Shown here: positions 55,242-64,000 of the stretch, piece by piece
Layout: every line of letters begins with the position of its first letter
Numbering within the stretch: the stretch's first letter is position 1
NCBI GenBank assembly: GCA_016191205.1
Contig: JACPPB010000007.1
Span: 1 to 64,000 of the forward strand
Origin: Gammaproteobacteria bacterium
Lineage (GTDB): Bacteria > Pseudomonadota > Gammaproteobacteria > Pseudomonadales > Porticoccaceae
Length of the DNA: 64,000 bases
Direction: 5' to 3'
Position numbers and translations under genes: made by a program
Notes under the pieces: model-generated
Databases searched by the model: none
Seen by the model: only the letters and a program-made list of their open reading frames with translations
Told to the model about the DNA's origin: nothing

Positions 55242-56321
55242 ATGTCCCTGATCCCCGAAAAGCCGCTTCTTTTCTTCCCCCATGTGGCGGTGACCCTGGG
55301 GCTGCACGAAGCCATCCTGCTGCAAACCCTGAAGGAAATCGCCTGCCACCAACCCGCCGAGGAGCGCAACGGCTTCCGCTGGGTGGAGATTGCGGGGGCC
55401 AGTCTGCTGGCATTGCTGCCGTTCTGGAGCGAGGCGGAATTGCAGAACCTCACCGCCAAACTGCGCGAACAGGGGATCCTGCTGATCGGTGGCGCGCCCC
55501 TGTCCGCGACCGGGCGCTGGCGCTTCGCCTTCAACGAGCAGCGCGCCGGCACCGCCCGTAGCGCCGACCGCGCCACCAACGTGCAGCCGATTCGCGGCGA
55601 CTGGCAACCGGAGCGCGACCTGCTGGCGCAGCTCGCCCAGTACGGTATCCCCGGCGCGTTCGCCCTCGCCCAGGTGCCCGAATTCGTCACCTACTGGAGC
55701 GAACGCGGCGAGCCGCGCCACAGCTGGGGCGCGAAATTCATCAAGCAGGTCTTGCGATGCTGGCGCGAACAGGAAACCGTGCAGACGCGCCGCGATCAGG
55801 AAGTGCCGATGACGGCGGACTGGCAGCCCGGCGTCGATGCCATGGAAATCCTGGTTCGCGCCGACATCAACCGCAATTTCATCGAGGATGCCGTGCCCGA
55901 GTTCGTCCTCTACTGGCGCGACCGCGGCACCCTGTCGAGCACCTGGAACTCCCAGTTCGTTCAGCATGTGCGCCGCCAGTGGGCGCGCTACACCACCACG
56001 CTGGCCAACGACACCACACCCCGAGCCATGGTCCCCGACTGGCTGCCCGACCCCGCGGTCTACGACGTGCTCGCCATGGCGGGCATCGGGCAGGACTTCG
56101 GCGCCAGCCTGGTTCCGGAATTCATCCTCTACTGGCAGGAAAGCGGCGCCGTCCTCAACACCTGGAACACCAAGTTTCTGCAGTACGTCAAACGGCAATG
56201 GGCCCAGCGCAACACTACGACGGAAGTGCGACATGCAACACGGCAAGCACCTGGCAGAACAGGCAGCACGCGATCTCGCGACCTCGTCGAAGAGCTCAGC
56301 GACCGCAGTTGGGCCGGCTGA
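55242..56321 (+). CDS. Protein with three DnaT-like single-strand DNA-binding repeats
   Basis: A 359-residue protein. The N-terminal 100 residues form a winged-helix-like domain (VTLGLHEAILLQTLKEIACH). Three DnaT-type repeats follow near residues 118-175, 190-245 and 260-315, each of the form W-x-P ... VPEFV-x-YW-x-(E/D)RG ... W-x-x-(K/Q)F. Examples are VPEFVTYWSERGEPRHSWGA, VPEFVLYWRDRGTLSSTWNS and VPEFILYWQESGAVLNTWNT. DnaT links PriB/PriC to DnaB-DnaC in replication restart; triple repeats are unusual. Overlaps the next gene by 89 bases. Confidence 0.82.
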   Translation: MSLIPEKPLLFFPHVAVTLGLHEAILLQTLKEIACHQPAEERNGFRWVEIAGASLLALLPFWSEAELQNLTAKLREQGILLIGGAPLSATGRWRFAFNEQRAGTARSADRATNVQPIRGDWQPERDLLAQLAQYGIPGAFALAQVPEFVTYWSERGEPRHSWGAKFIKQVLRCWREQETVQTRRDQEVPMTADWQPGVDAMEILVRADINRNFIEDAVPEFVLYWRDRGTLSSTWNSQFVQHVRRQWARYTTTLANDTTPRAMVPDWLPDPAVYDVLAMAGIGQDFGASLVPEFILYWQESGAVLNTWNTKFLQYVKRQWAQRNTTTEVRHATRQAPGRTGSTRSRDLVEELSDRSWAG

Positions 56322-56892
56322 ACAGCCGCTCCCCGATCCGGCGCTGATCGACGCCATCAACCAGGCCTTCGCGCTGTTCCGCGTCAACTACCACAACCAG
56401 TTTTACAGCGCCTTTGCCGACACCACGCTGCTCGACCAGGCCAAGCGCCTGTGGCTCGACAGCCTGCGTCATGTCGGCCCCGGGCCGGTGCTCGCGGCCG
56501 CCCGCGCACTGATCGAACAGGAGGAATACCTGCCCACCCTGCGCAAGATGCTCGGCGCCTGCGAGGACCAGTTGGCGGCGCAGGGCCTGCCGCGTCCCCG
56601 CGAAGCCTACCGCGAAGCCTGCAACGCGCCCCGCCCCAAGGACGCCCAGCGCTGGTCGCACCCGGCGGTCTACCACGCCGGCCGCGCCCTGGGCTGGTAC
56701 GACCTGGCGACACGGCCCGAAAGCGTGACCTGGCCGGAATTCCAGCGCGCCTACCGCGACTGCTGCCGCCGTGCACTCGCCGGCGAGGACCTGAGCATTC
56801 CGGCACCGCCCGAACCGATGCCAACGCCGGCGCTGAGTCGGGAAGAAGGCGCCAAACGGCTGCACGAACTGCGCCGCCAACTGGAGTCCTGA
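56233..56892 (+). CDS. Replication protein P-like helicase-loading protein
   Basis: A 219-residue protein from the ATG at 56233, inside the 3' end of the DnaT-like gene. It resembles lambda P-type replication proteins: a helical N-terminal part (DAINQAFALFRVNYHNQFYS) and a later core (QDQ-type helices with RALGWYDLATRPESVTWPEF). Lambda P loads DnaB helicase. Pairing with DnaT-like protein suggests a chromosomal helicase-loading pair, replacing DnaC; this is inference. Confidence 0.7.
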   Translation: MQHGKHLAEQAARDLATSSKSSATAVGPAEQPLPDPALIDAINQAFALFRVNYHNQFYSAFADTTLLDQAKRLWLDSLRHVGPGPVLAAARALIEQEEYLPTLRKMLGACEDQLAAQGLPRPREAYREACNAPRPKDAQRWSHPAVYHAGRALGWYDLATRPESVTWPEFQRAYRDCCRRALAGEDLSIPAPPEPMPTPALSREEGAKRLHELRRQLES

Positions 56893-56896
56893 GCGC

Positions 56897-58675
56897 GTGC
56901 GAACGACCGCCGTGCGAACCGCCGCGACCGCGGGCCCGCTGCGCAACAGCGCCGCGCGGCGCATGGCGAAAACCATCTACAACGGCTTTCACAGCTATTT
57001 CGCCGATTTCCAGAACATCACCATGGGCGCCAAGGCGCGCTTCGAAAAAGCCGACTGGCACGCCGTGCAACGCGCGAACCAGGACCGCATCGAACTGTAT
57101 AAAAGCAAGGTGCGGATGGCGGCGGAGCTGCTCGGCACGGTAACCAATCGGGACGTCACCGAACTCGACCTCTGGCGCCAGACCAAGGACGTCTACACCC
57201 GCCTGGTGGCCGGCGCGCCGAACTTTGAAATCGCCGAAACTTTTTTCAACTCGGTGTTCGGACTCATCAACGATCACGACAAGATCGACGACGCCCTGAT
57301 CTATGTGTTTTCGTCCCAGCACCAGCAGTTGCCCGGCAGCGAATACAGCATTTATGTGCGCTACGAAAACCAGTCCGCGCCGGGCGCGCTGTTCCGGCAG
57401 ATCCTGCTCGATGCCGAATTTTCGGTCCCCTGGGAGGATCTGGACCGGGATGCGGACACCATCGCCGCCGCGTTCATGGAGGAAGCCGAACCCGAGATCA
57501 GCAGCAAGTTTCACCAACTGAAATTCGACCTGCTGGAATCCGTGTTCTACCGCGGCAAGGCGGCCTATCTGATCGGTCGCATCGTCGATGGCTATCGCTC
57601 GCTGCCGCTGGTACTGGCCGTGCTCAACAACGAGGCGGGCGGTCTGCTGATCGACGCGGCGATTTTCAATCGCGCCGAAATGAGCGTGATCTTCAGCTTC
57701 GCCCGCGCGCATTTCATGGTGGATGCGCCGCTGCCCTATCAGTACCTGCATTTTCTCAAACAACTGTTGCCCCACAAGGGCGACTATGAGGTCTATACCA
57801 GCCTGGGCTTTACCAAGCACGCCAAGACCGAGTTCTATCGGGAATTTGTCCAGCACCTCAAGACATCCCAGGACCAGTTCGTCGCCGCACCCGGCATCAA
57901 GGGCATGGTGATGACGGTATTCACCCTGCCTTCGTACGACATCGTGTTCAAGGTGATCAAGGACCGCTTCGACTACCCCAAGGAAGTCACCCGGGAAGTC
58001 GTGCGCGAAAAATACCGGCTGGTGTCCCGCCACGACCGCATCGGCCGCATGGCCGACACCCAGGAATTTCACAACCTGACCTTCCCTCTGTACCGGTTCT
58101 CCCCCGCGCTGCTGGAAGAATTGCAAGCCACGGCGCCGTCACTGCTCCACATCGCAGGCGACCGGCTGATCATCCGCCATCTGTACACCGAGCGGCGCAT
58201 GACCCCGCTTAATCTCTATCTACGAACTGCGGATGAAACGGAAACCCGCAACGTCATCGACGAATACGGCAATGCCATCAAACAGCTCGCGGCGGCGAAC
58301 ATCTTTCCCGGCGACATGCTGCTGAAAAATTTCGGCGTCACCCGCCACGGTCGCGTGGTGTTCTACGATTACGATGAAATCTGTTATCTGACTGACTGCA
58401 ACTTCCGTCACCTGCCCGAACCCCAAAACGAGGAGCAGGCCTTGTCGGCCAGGCCCTGGTACACCGTGGGTCCGGACGATATTTTCCCGGAGGAATTCCG
58501 GCTGTTTTTTTCCGGCAATCCGCTGGCGCGGAGCTTTTTCGAGGAACTGCACAGCGACATTTACACGCCGGAATTCTGGCAGGGAATCCAGACCGAGATT
58601 CGCGCCGGCAAGATCGTGGATGTGTTTCCCTACCGCCGCAAACGACGTTTTTCCGAGCGGGCGCGGGCCGCCTGA
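56897..58675 (+). CDS. aceK: Isocitrate dehydrogenase kinase/phosphatase
   Basis: A 592-residue AceK, from GTG at 56897; an ATG at 56963 is an alternative giving 570 residues. Signatures: AKTIYNGFHSYFADFQNITM at the N-terminus, GIKGMVMTVFTLPSYDIVFK in the ATP-binding part, RMTPLNLYLRTA, and the catalytic region FYDYDEICYLTDCNFRHLPE. AceK switches carbon between the TCA cycle and the glyoxylate bypass by phosphorylating isocitrate dehydrogenase. It starts 4 bases after the P-like gene. Confidence 0.95.
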   Translation: MRTTAVRTAATAGPLRNSAARRMAKTIYNGFHSYFADFQNITMGAKARFEKADWHAVQRANQDRIELYKSKVRMAAELLGTVTNRDVTELDLWRQTKDVYTRLVAGAPNFEIAETFFNSVFGLINDHDKIDDALIYVFSSQHQQLPGSEYSIYVRYENQSAPGALFRQILLDAEFSVPWEDLDRDADTIAAAFMEEAEPEISSKFHQLKFDLLESVFYRGKAAYLIGRIVDGYRSLPLVLAVLNNEAGGLLIDAAIFNRAEMSVIFSFARAHFMVDAPLPYQYLHFLKQLLPHKGDYEVYTSLGFTKHAKTEFYREFVQHLKTSQDQFVAAPGIKGMVMTVFTLPSYDIVFKVIKDRFDYPKEVTREVVREKYRLVSRHDRIGRMADTQEFHNLTFPLYRFSPALLEELQATAPSLLHIAGDRLIIRHLYTERRMTPLNLYLRTADETETRNVIDEYGNAIKQLAAANIFPGDMLLKNFGVTRHGRVVFYDYDEICYLTDCNFRHLPEPQNEEQALSARPWYTVGPDDIFPEEFRLFFSGNPLARSFFEELHSDIYTPEFWQGIQTEIRAGKIVDVFPYRRKRRFSERARAA

Positions 58676-58775
58676 AATCGCCCTCGGGGCGAAACGGGAG
58701 CTGAAGGGCCGATGCCGCCTGGCGCATCGTCACGCCCCGGATTCGGGGCTACGCTCTGGCGTCCACCGGGCGACA

Positions 58776-59585
58776 TCAGTCCTTTCGGCCACCATCGGGG
58801 TCGGCGGCACTTCGAGGAAGTTCGGCGTCACCCGTCCAGTCCCCAGGCGCTTCACTTTCGCCCTGCCTCCAGGGAAACTTCCGGATCCGAATATCCTCGC
58901 GCTTGTCCTGCGGCCATACGGATACCTCCACCTCCCGGGGTGAAAATCCAGGCGGGATGGCGAGCGTCCCTTCAAAAAACTTGAAGTAGCGGAACGACAA
59001 CGGAACCACCGTCTTGGCCACTCCTTCATCGAGGGCGGCCAGCGTGTAAGTGACAGCTTTTCCAGCCTCGTCACCGAACAACACGACCTTCAGGCTCACT
59101 TTCATCGGCTCGCGCAGATTGACGTTCTGACGCACCACCAGGCGGTAATCGTATTGTCCGGGACTGTCCGCGGGTGTCGCGCGCCAGTGCTCGATATGCA
59201 GTCCCTTGACGCTGCTGTCCTGGAGCAGGAGCAGGCGGTAGAGATTGAGCTCTTCCTTGCTCGCGGCCAACTGCTGCTCCAGATCCGCCATCATGTGCCG
59301 CACCTGCTCCATGCTCTTCCAGTCGACCTGGGCCGCCAGCATCCGGTTGGCCAGCTGTTGATCCAGATAGACGCTGCGCTCCCGCTCACTCGCCAGGCGC
59401 GCCGCCAACTCCCTGATCATCGCCCCTTGCTCGCCGGCACCCCCGCTACTCCACCGGGAACCGGCGGCAAACCCCGCCATGACGCCAACGGCCAGCATCA
59501 GCGCCACGACGAACACCGGCCGTCGCCGCCAGCTACTCCGCGCGGCAAGAAAAAGCTGCCTGATCCCCTGGACAAAATCCTTCAA
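58776..59585 (-). CDS. DUF6776-family membrane protein
   Basis: A 269-residue protein with one N-terminal membrane helix (about residues 22-42, [20 protein letters not shown]), a coiled coil ([40 protein letters not shown]) and a beta-rich C-terminal domain ([20 protein letters not shown]). This matches DUF6776 of Gammaproteobacteria; function unknown. Start is a TTG overlapping the argC stop as TTGA, indicating coupling to argC. Confidence 0.82.
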   Translation of the reverse strand: MKDFVQGIRQLFLAARSSWRRRPVFVVALMLAVGVMAGFAAGSRWSSGGAGEQGAMIRELAARLASERERSVYLDQQLANRMLAAQVDWKSMEQVRHMMADLEQQLAASKEELNLYRLLLLQDSSVKGLHIEHWRATPADSPGQYDYRLVVRQNVNLREPMKVSLKVVLFGDEAGKAVTYTLAALDEGVAKTVVPLSFRYFKFFEGTLAIPPGFSPREVEVSVWPQDKREDIRIRKFPWRQGESEAPGDWTGDAELPRSAADPDGGRKD

Positions 59586-60613
59586 GGCAACAATGCCGGG
59601 GCGTCAAGTCCCAGGGTTTCGGGCAGACCGAACAGGATGTTCATGTTTTGCACCGCCTGTCCGGAAGCACCTTTCACCAGGTTGTCTTCCACCACCATCA
59701 CCACCACCTTGCGACGGTTCTGGGGACGCTGTACCGCGATGCGCACATAGTTGGAGCCGCGCACGCTGCGCGTCTGGGGATATTCACCCGCCGGCAGCAC
59801 ATCGACAAAGGGCTCGTCCCGATAGCGCTGTTCGTAAAGCGCCTGGAGATCGACATCCGCGTCGATGAGCGTGGCATAGAGCGTCGAATGGATACCGCGA
59901 ATGATCGGCAGCAGATGCGGGACGAAGGTCAGCGCCACCTCGCCCCGGGCCATATCGGCGAGGCCCTGCTCGATCTCCGGCAGGTGCCGATGCCCGCTGA
60001 CGCCATAGGCCTTGAAGCTGTCGCCGGCCTCGGCGAGCAGATTGGGGATGCTCGCCTGACGCCCGGCGCCGCTCACCCCGGACGCCGCACTGGCGATGAG
60101 ATCGCCGGTATCCACGCGCCCGGTCTCCAGCAGCGGCAGAAAGCCCAGCAGCACGCTGGTGGGATAGCAACCGGGGCAGGCGATCAGGCGCGCCCCGCGA
60201 ATGCGCGCGCGGTTGAATTCCGGCAGGCCGTAGACGGCTTCTTTGACCAGCTCCGGGCAGCCGTGGGGCTGTCCGTACCAGCGCTCCCAGAGCGGCACCG
60301 AGCGGATGCGGAAGTCCGCGGAAAGATCGATGATTTTGACGCCGCGCTCCAGCAGCGCCGGCACCGACGCCTGGGCGACGCCGTGGGGGGTGGCGAAAAA
60401 CACCAGATCGCAACCGGCCAGGCGCTCCACGTCGGGTTCGGAAAACGCCAGCTCCAGATGACCGCGCAGATTGGGGAAGATGTCGGCCACCGCCCGGCCG
60501 GCTTCCTGGCGCGACGTGATGGCCGCGATCTCGACCTCGGGATGCAGCACCAGCAGCCGCAGCAATTCGACCCCGGTGTACCCGGTTCCGCCGACAATTC
60601 CCACTTTAATCAT
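59582..60613 (-). CDS. argC: N-acetyl-gamma-glutamyl-phosphate reductase
   Basis: A 343-residue enzyme of arginine synthesis, reducing N-acetylglutamyl-phosphate with NADPH. NADP motif [17 protein letters not shown], catalytic cysteine in [15 protein letters not shown] near residue 150, and [15 protein letters not shown] are clear. Typical length. ATG 60613. Co-directional with the DUF6776 gene downstream. Confidence 0.96.
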   Translation of the reverse strand: MIKVGIVGGTGYTGVELLRLLVLHPEVEIAAITSRQEAGRAVADIFPNLRGHLELAFSEPDVERLAGCDLVFFATPHGVAQASVPALLERGVKIIDLSADFRIRSVPLWERWYGQPHGCPELVKEAVYGLPEFNRARIRGARLIACPGCYPTSVLLGFLPLLETGRVDTGDLIASAASGVSGAGRQASIPNLLAEAGDSFKAYGVSGHRHLPEIEQGLADMARGEVALTFVPHLLPIIRGIHSTLYATLIDADVDLQALYEQRYRDEPFVDVLPAGEYPQTRSVRGSNYVRIAVQRPQNRRKVVVMVVEDNLVKGASGQAVQNMNILFGLPETLGLDAPALLP

Positions 60614-60745
60614 GGTGTTAGGCCACTCCAACACTTTGCGCGAGCGGGCCATGATACTCCACCAGCCGGCCCGGCCGCCCTGACGCCAACCCCAACCTCG
60701 ACCAAACCCCGGTACCATGCGCTTTTGCCCGCACCGAGGTTGCCG

Positions 60746-61174
60746 ATGCCCGCCGAATGGATCGAAGCCCTGCACATCATCAGCGTGGTGTGCTGGTTTG
60801 CCGCGCTGTTTTATCTGCCCCGCCTGTTCGTCTACCACGCCATGGCGGAGGACCGGATCAGCATCGAGCGCTTCAAGATCATGGAGCGGAAACTCTCGCG
60901 CGGGATCGCCACGCCCGCGATGCTCGCGGCGCTGACCTTCGGCATCTGGCTGGCGAGTCTGGCGCCCGACTACTACCTGCACCAGGGCTGGTTCCTCGCC
61001 AAGGTGACGCTGGTGACCCTGCTGGTGATCTACCACCATGCCTGCCTTTATCTGCTGCGCCAGTTTCGCCATGACCGCAATACCCGCAGCCATGTCTTTT
61101 ACCGCTGGTTCAACGAGATACCGGTACTTTTCCTGATTGCCATCGTGATTCTGGTGGTGGTGCGGCCCTTCTGA
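60746..61174 (+). CDS. hemJ: Protoporphyrinogen IX oxidase HemJ
   Basis: A 142-residue membrane protein with four helices; conserved histidine in [20 protein letters not shown] (residue about 10) and the segment [20 protein letters not shown], with lysine in [14 protein letters not shown]. HemJ oxidises protoporphyrinogen in heme synthesis where HemG and HemY are absent. It opens the heme-gene cluster hemJ-hemL-nudix-hemB here; 80 bases separate it from hemL. Confidence 0.9.
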   Translation: MPAEWIEALHIISVVCWFAALFYLPRLFVYHAMAEDRISIERFKIMERKLSRGIATPAMLAALTFGIWLASLAPDYYLHQGWFLAKVTLVTLLVIYHHACLYLLRQFRHDRNTRSHVFYRWFNEIPVLFLIAIVILVVVRPF

Positions 61175-61254
61175 ACCCGCGGACTTCGCGCGCGCAATTG
61201 GCCGTGCGAAGTGCGATCCACCATAATTCCGGCTCCCACTGCCGCGGAACCGCC

Positions 61255-62538
61255 ATGACTCGCTCCCAGGACTGTTTCACCGCCGCCCAGCGCCACATTC
61301 CGGGCGGCGTCAACTCGCCGGTGCGCGCGTTTCGGGCGGTGGGCGGCACCCCGGTATTTTTCGCGCGCGCCGCAGGCCCGCGGCTCTACGACGTCGACGG
61401 CAACGGCTACCTCGACTATGTGCAGTCCTGGGGCCCCATGATCCTCGGCCACGGCCACCCCGATGTGCTCGCCGCCATTCGTGCCCAGCTCGAGCGCGGG
61501 CTCACCTTCGGCGCGCCCACCGAGCTGGAAACCCGGATGGCGGACAGCCTGTGCGCGCGTGTTCCCGGGCTCGACCTGGTGCGTATGGTCAACTCGGGCA
61601 CCGAGGCCACCATGAGCGCGATCCGCCTCGCGCGCGCCGCCACCGGCCGCGACCGCATTCTCAAGTTCGAGGGCTGCTACCACGGCCATGGGGACTCGCT
61701 GCTGGTCAAGGCCGGCTCGGGCGCCCTCACCCTGGGTGTGCCCAGTTCGCCCGGGGTGCCGGCGGCGCTGGCGGCCCTCACCCTCACCCTCGACTACAAC
61801 GACAGTGCCCAGGTGGAAGACGTGTTTGCCCGCGAAGGCGACACCATCGCGTGCATCATCGTCGAGCCGGTGGCGGGCAACATGAACTGCGTGCCGCCCG
61901 AGCCGGGGTTTCTGGAAACCCTGCGCCGGGTCTGCGACCGGCACGGTGCCGTGCTGATTTTCGACGAAGTGATGACCGGGTTTCGTGTCGGCCCCCAGGG
62001 CGCGGCCGGACGTTACGGCATCGCGCCGGACCTAATCACGCTGGGCAAGGTGATCGGCGGCGGCATGCCGGTGGGCGCCTTCGGCGGGCGCGCCGACCTG
62101 ATGACCCGGCTGGCCCCGCTCGGCCCGGTCTACCAGGCCGGCACCTTGTCCGGCAACCCGGTCGCCATGGCGGCCGGGCTCGCGACGCTGGCGGCACTCG
62201 ATGAGCCCGGCTTTTACGACCAGCTGTTCGCACGCACCCGCGATCTCGCCGACGGTTTGCGCGACCGCGCCGCCGCCGCCGGGATCGCCATGACCACCAA
62301 CAGCGTCGGCTCCATGTTCGGCTGCTTTTTCACCGACGCGCCCGCGGTGACCAATTTCCGCCAGGTGATGGCCTGCGACACCGAGCGTTTCAACCGCTTC
62401 TTTCATGGCATGCTGAAACGCGGGATCTATCTGGCGCCCGCCGCCTATGAGGCCGGCTTCGTGTCCGGAGCCCACGGCGCCGCCGATATCGAGCAGACGC
62501 TGGATGCCGCCAGCGCCGTGTTCCACGAGGATTTTTGA
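61255..62538 (+). CDS. hemL: Glutamate-1-semialdehyde 2,1-aminomutase
   Basis: A 427-residue PLP enzyme making 5-aminolevulinate from glutamate-1-semialdehyde (C5 pathway). The PLP lysine is in [30 protein letters not shown] and [19 protein letters not shown] are family signatures. ATG 61255 fits the family N-terminus. Three bases separate it from the Nudix gene. Confidence 0.96.
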   Translation: MTRSQDCFTAAQRHIPGGVNSPVRAFRAVGGTPVFFARAAGPRLYDVDGNGYLDYVQSWGPMILGHGHPDVLAAIRAQLERGLTFGAPTELETRMADSLCARVPGLDLVRMVNSGTEATMSAIRLARAATGRDRILKFEGCYHGHGDSLLVKAGSGALTLGVPSSPGVPAALAALTLTLDYNDSAQVEDVFAREGDTIACIIVEPVAGNMNCVPPEPGFLETLRRVCDRHGAVLIFDEVMTGFRVGPQGAAGRYGIAPDLITLGKVIGGGMPVGAFGGRADLMTRLAPLGPVYQAGTLSGNPVAMAAGLATLAALDEPGFYDQLFARTRDLADGLRDRAAAAGIAMTTNSVGSMFGCFFTDAPAVTNFRQVMACDTERFNRFFHGMLKRGIYLAPAAYEAGFVSGAHGAADIEQTLDAASAVFHEDF

Positions 62539-62541
62539 ATC

Positions 62542-64000
<1,459 letters not shown>

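Overview
The window is GC-rich and comes from a gammaproteobacterium: it carries aceK, ettA, a riboswitch-controlled btuB, an OprI-like alanine-zipper lipoprotein, hemJ-hemL-nudix-hemB and argC. I cannot name the genus from the sequence alone.

Positions 1 to about 33,500 are the right-hand part of an integrative conjugative element (ICE) of the MPF_G / MobH class (the ICEclc and PFGI-1-like families). The window opens inside traD. The transfer genes run on the + strand: the TIGR03747 membrane protein, then after a cargo insertion RAQPRD, TIGR03758, 03745, 03750, 03746, 03749, 03752, 03751, the VirB4-like ATPase, a Dsb-like protein, a RadC-like JAB protein, TIGR03757/03756/03755 and TraG. Most neighbours overlap by ATGA. 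After a DUF3742 gene come an AbiEi/AbiEii type IV toxin-antitoxin pair, the MobH relaxase with a possible oriT upstream, an XRE regulator, a LysR-type ligand-binding domain that has no DNA-binding half, and a tyrosine integrase that reads inward from the right end.

The cargo between the TIGR03747 gene and RAQPRD (about 1,370-12,540) is a defence island read entirely on the minus strand: an excisionase-like HTH protein, the remnant of a deleted gene, a type I restriction-modification operon (hsdM, a broken hsdS, hsdR), a two-gene module of unknown function welded to hsdR (DUF6978, then DUF1828/DUF1829), a degraded small gene, and a Gabija pair (gajA, gajB). The hsdS region holds exactly five TTGC units at the junction between its two halves, so repeat-number change would switch reading frames.

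From 33,554 onward the sequence is ordinary chromosome. trpE and rpe lie next to the element. They are followed by a lipase-like hydrolase, an FAD-linked oxidase and an FAH-family protein; NRDE, gcvH and gcvT; an SDR, ettA, a LemA-like protein and an L,D-transpeptidase; the murein lipoprotein, SPOR and DUF4404 proteins; amtB with a sigma-54-type promoter; a vitamin B12 uptake unit (riboswitch, btuB, DUF6580); a secreted DUF5648 protein; radA; a DnaT-like/lambda-P-like pair; aceK; argC with DUF6776; and the heme genes hemJ, hemL, a Nudix gene and hemB, which is cut by the window end. No tRNA, rRNA, CRISPR array or insertion sequence was recognised.
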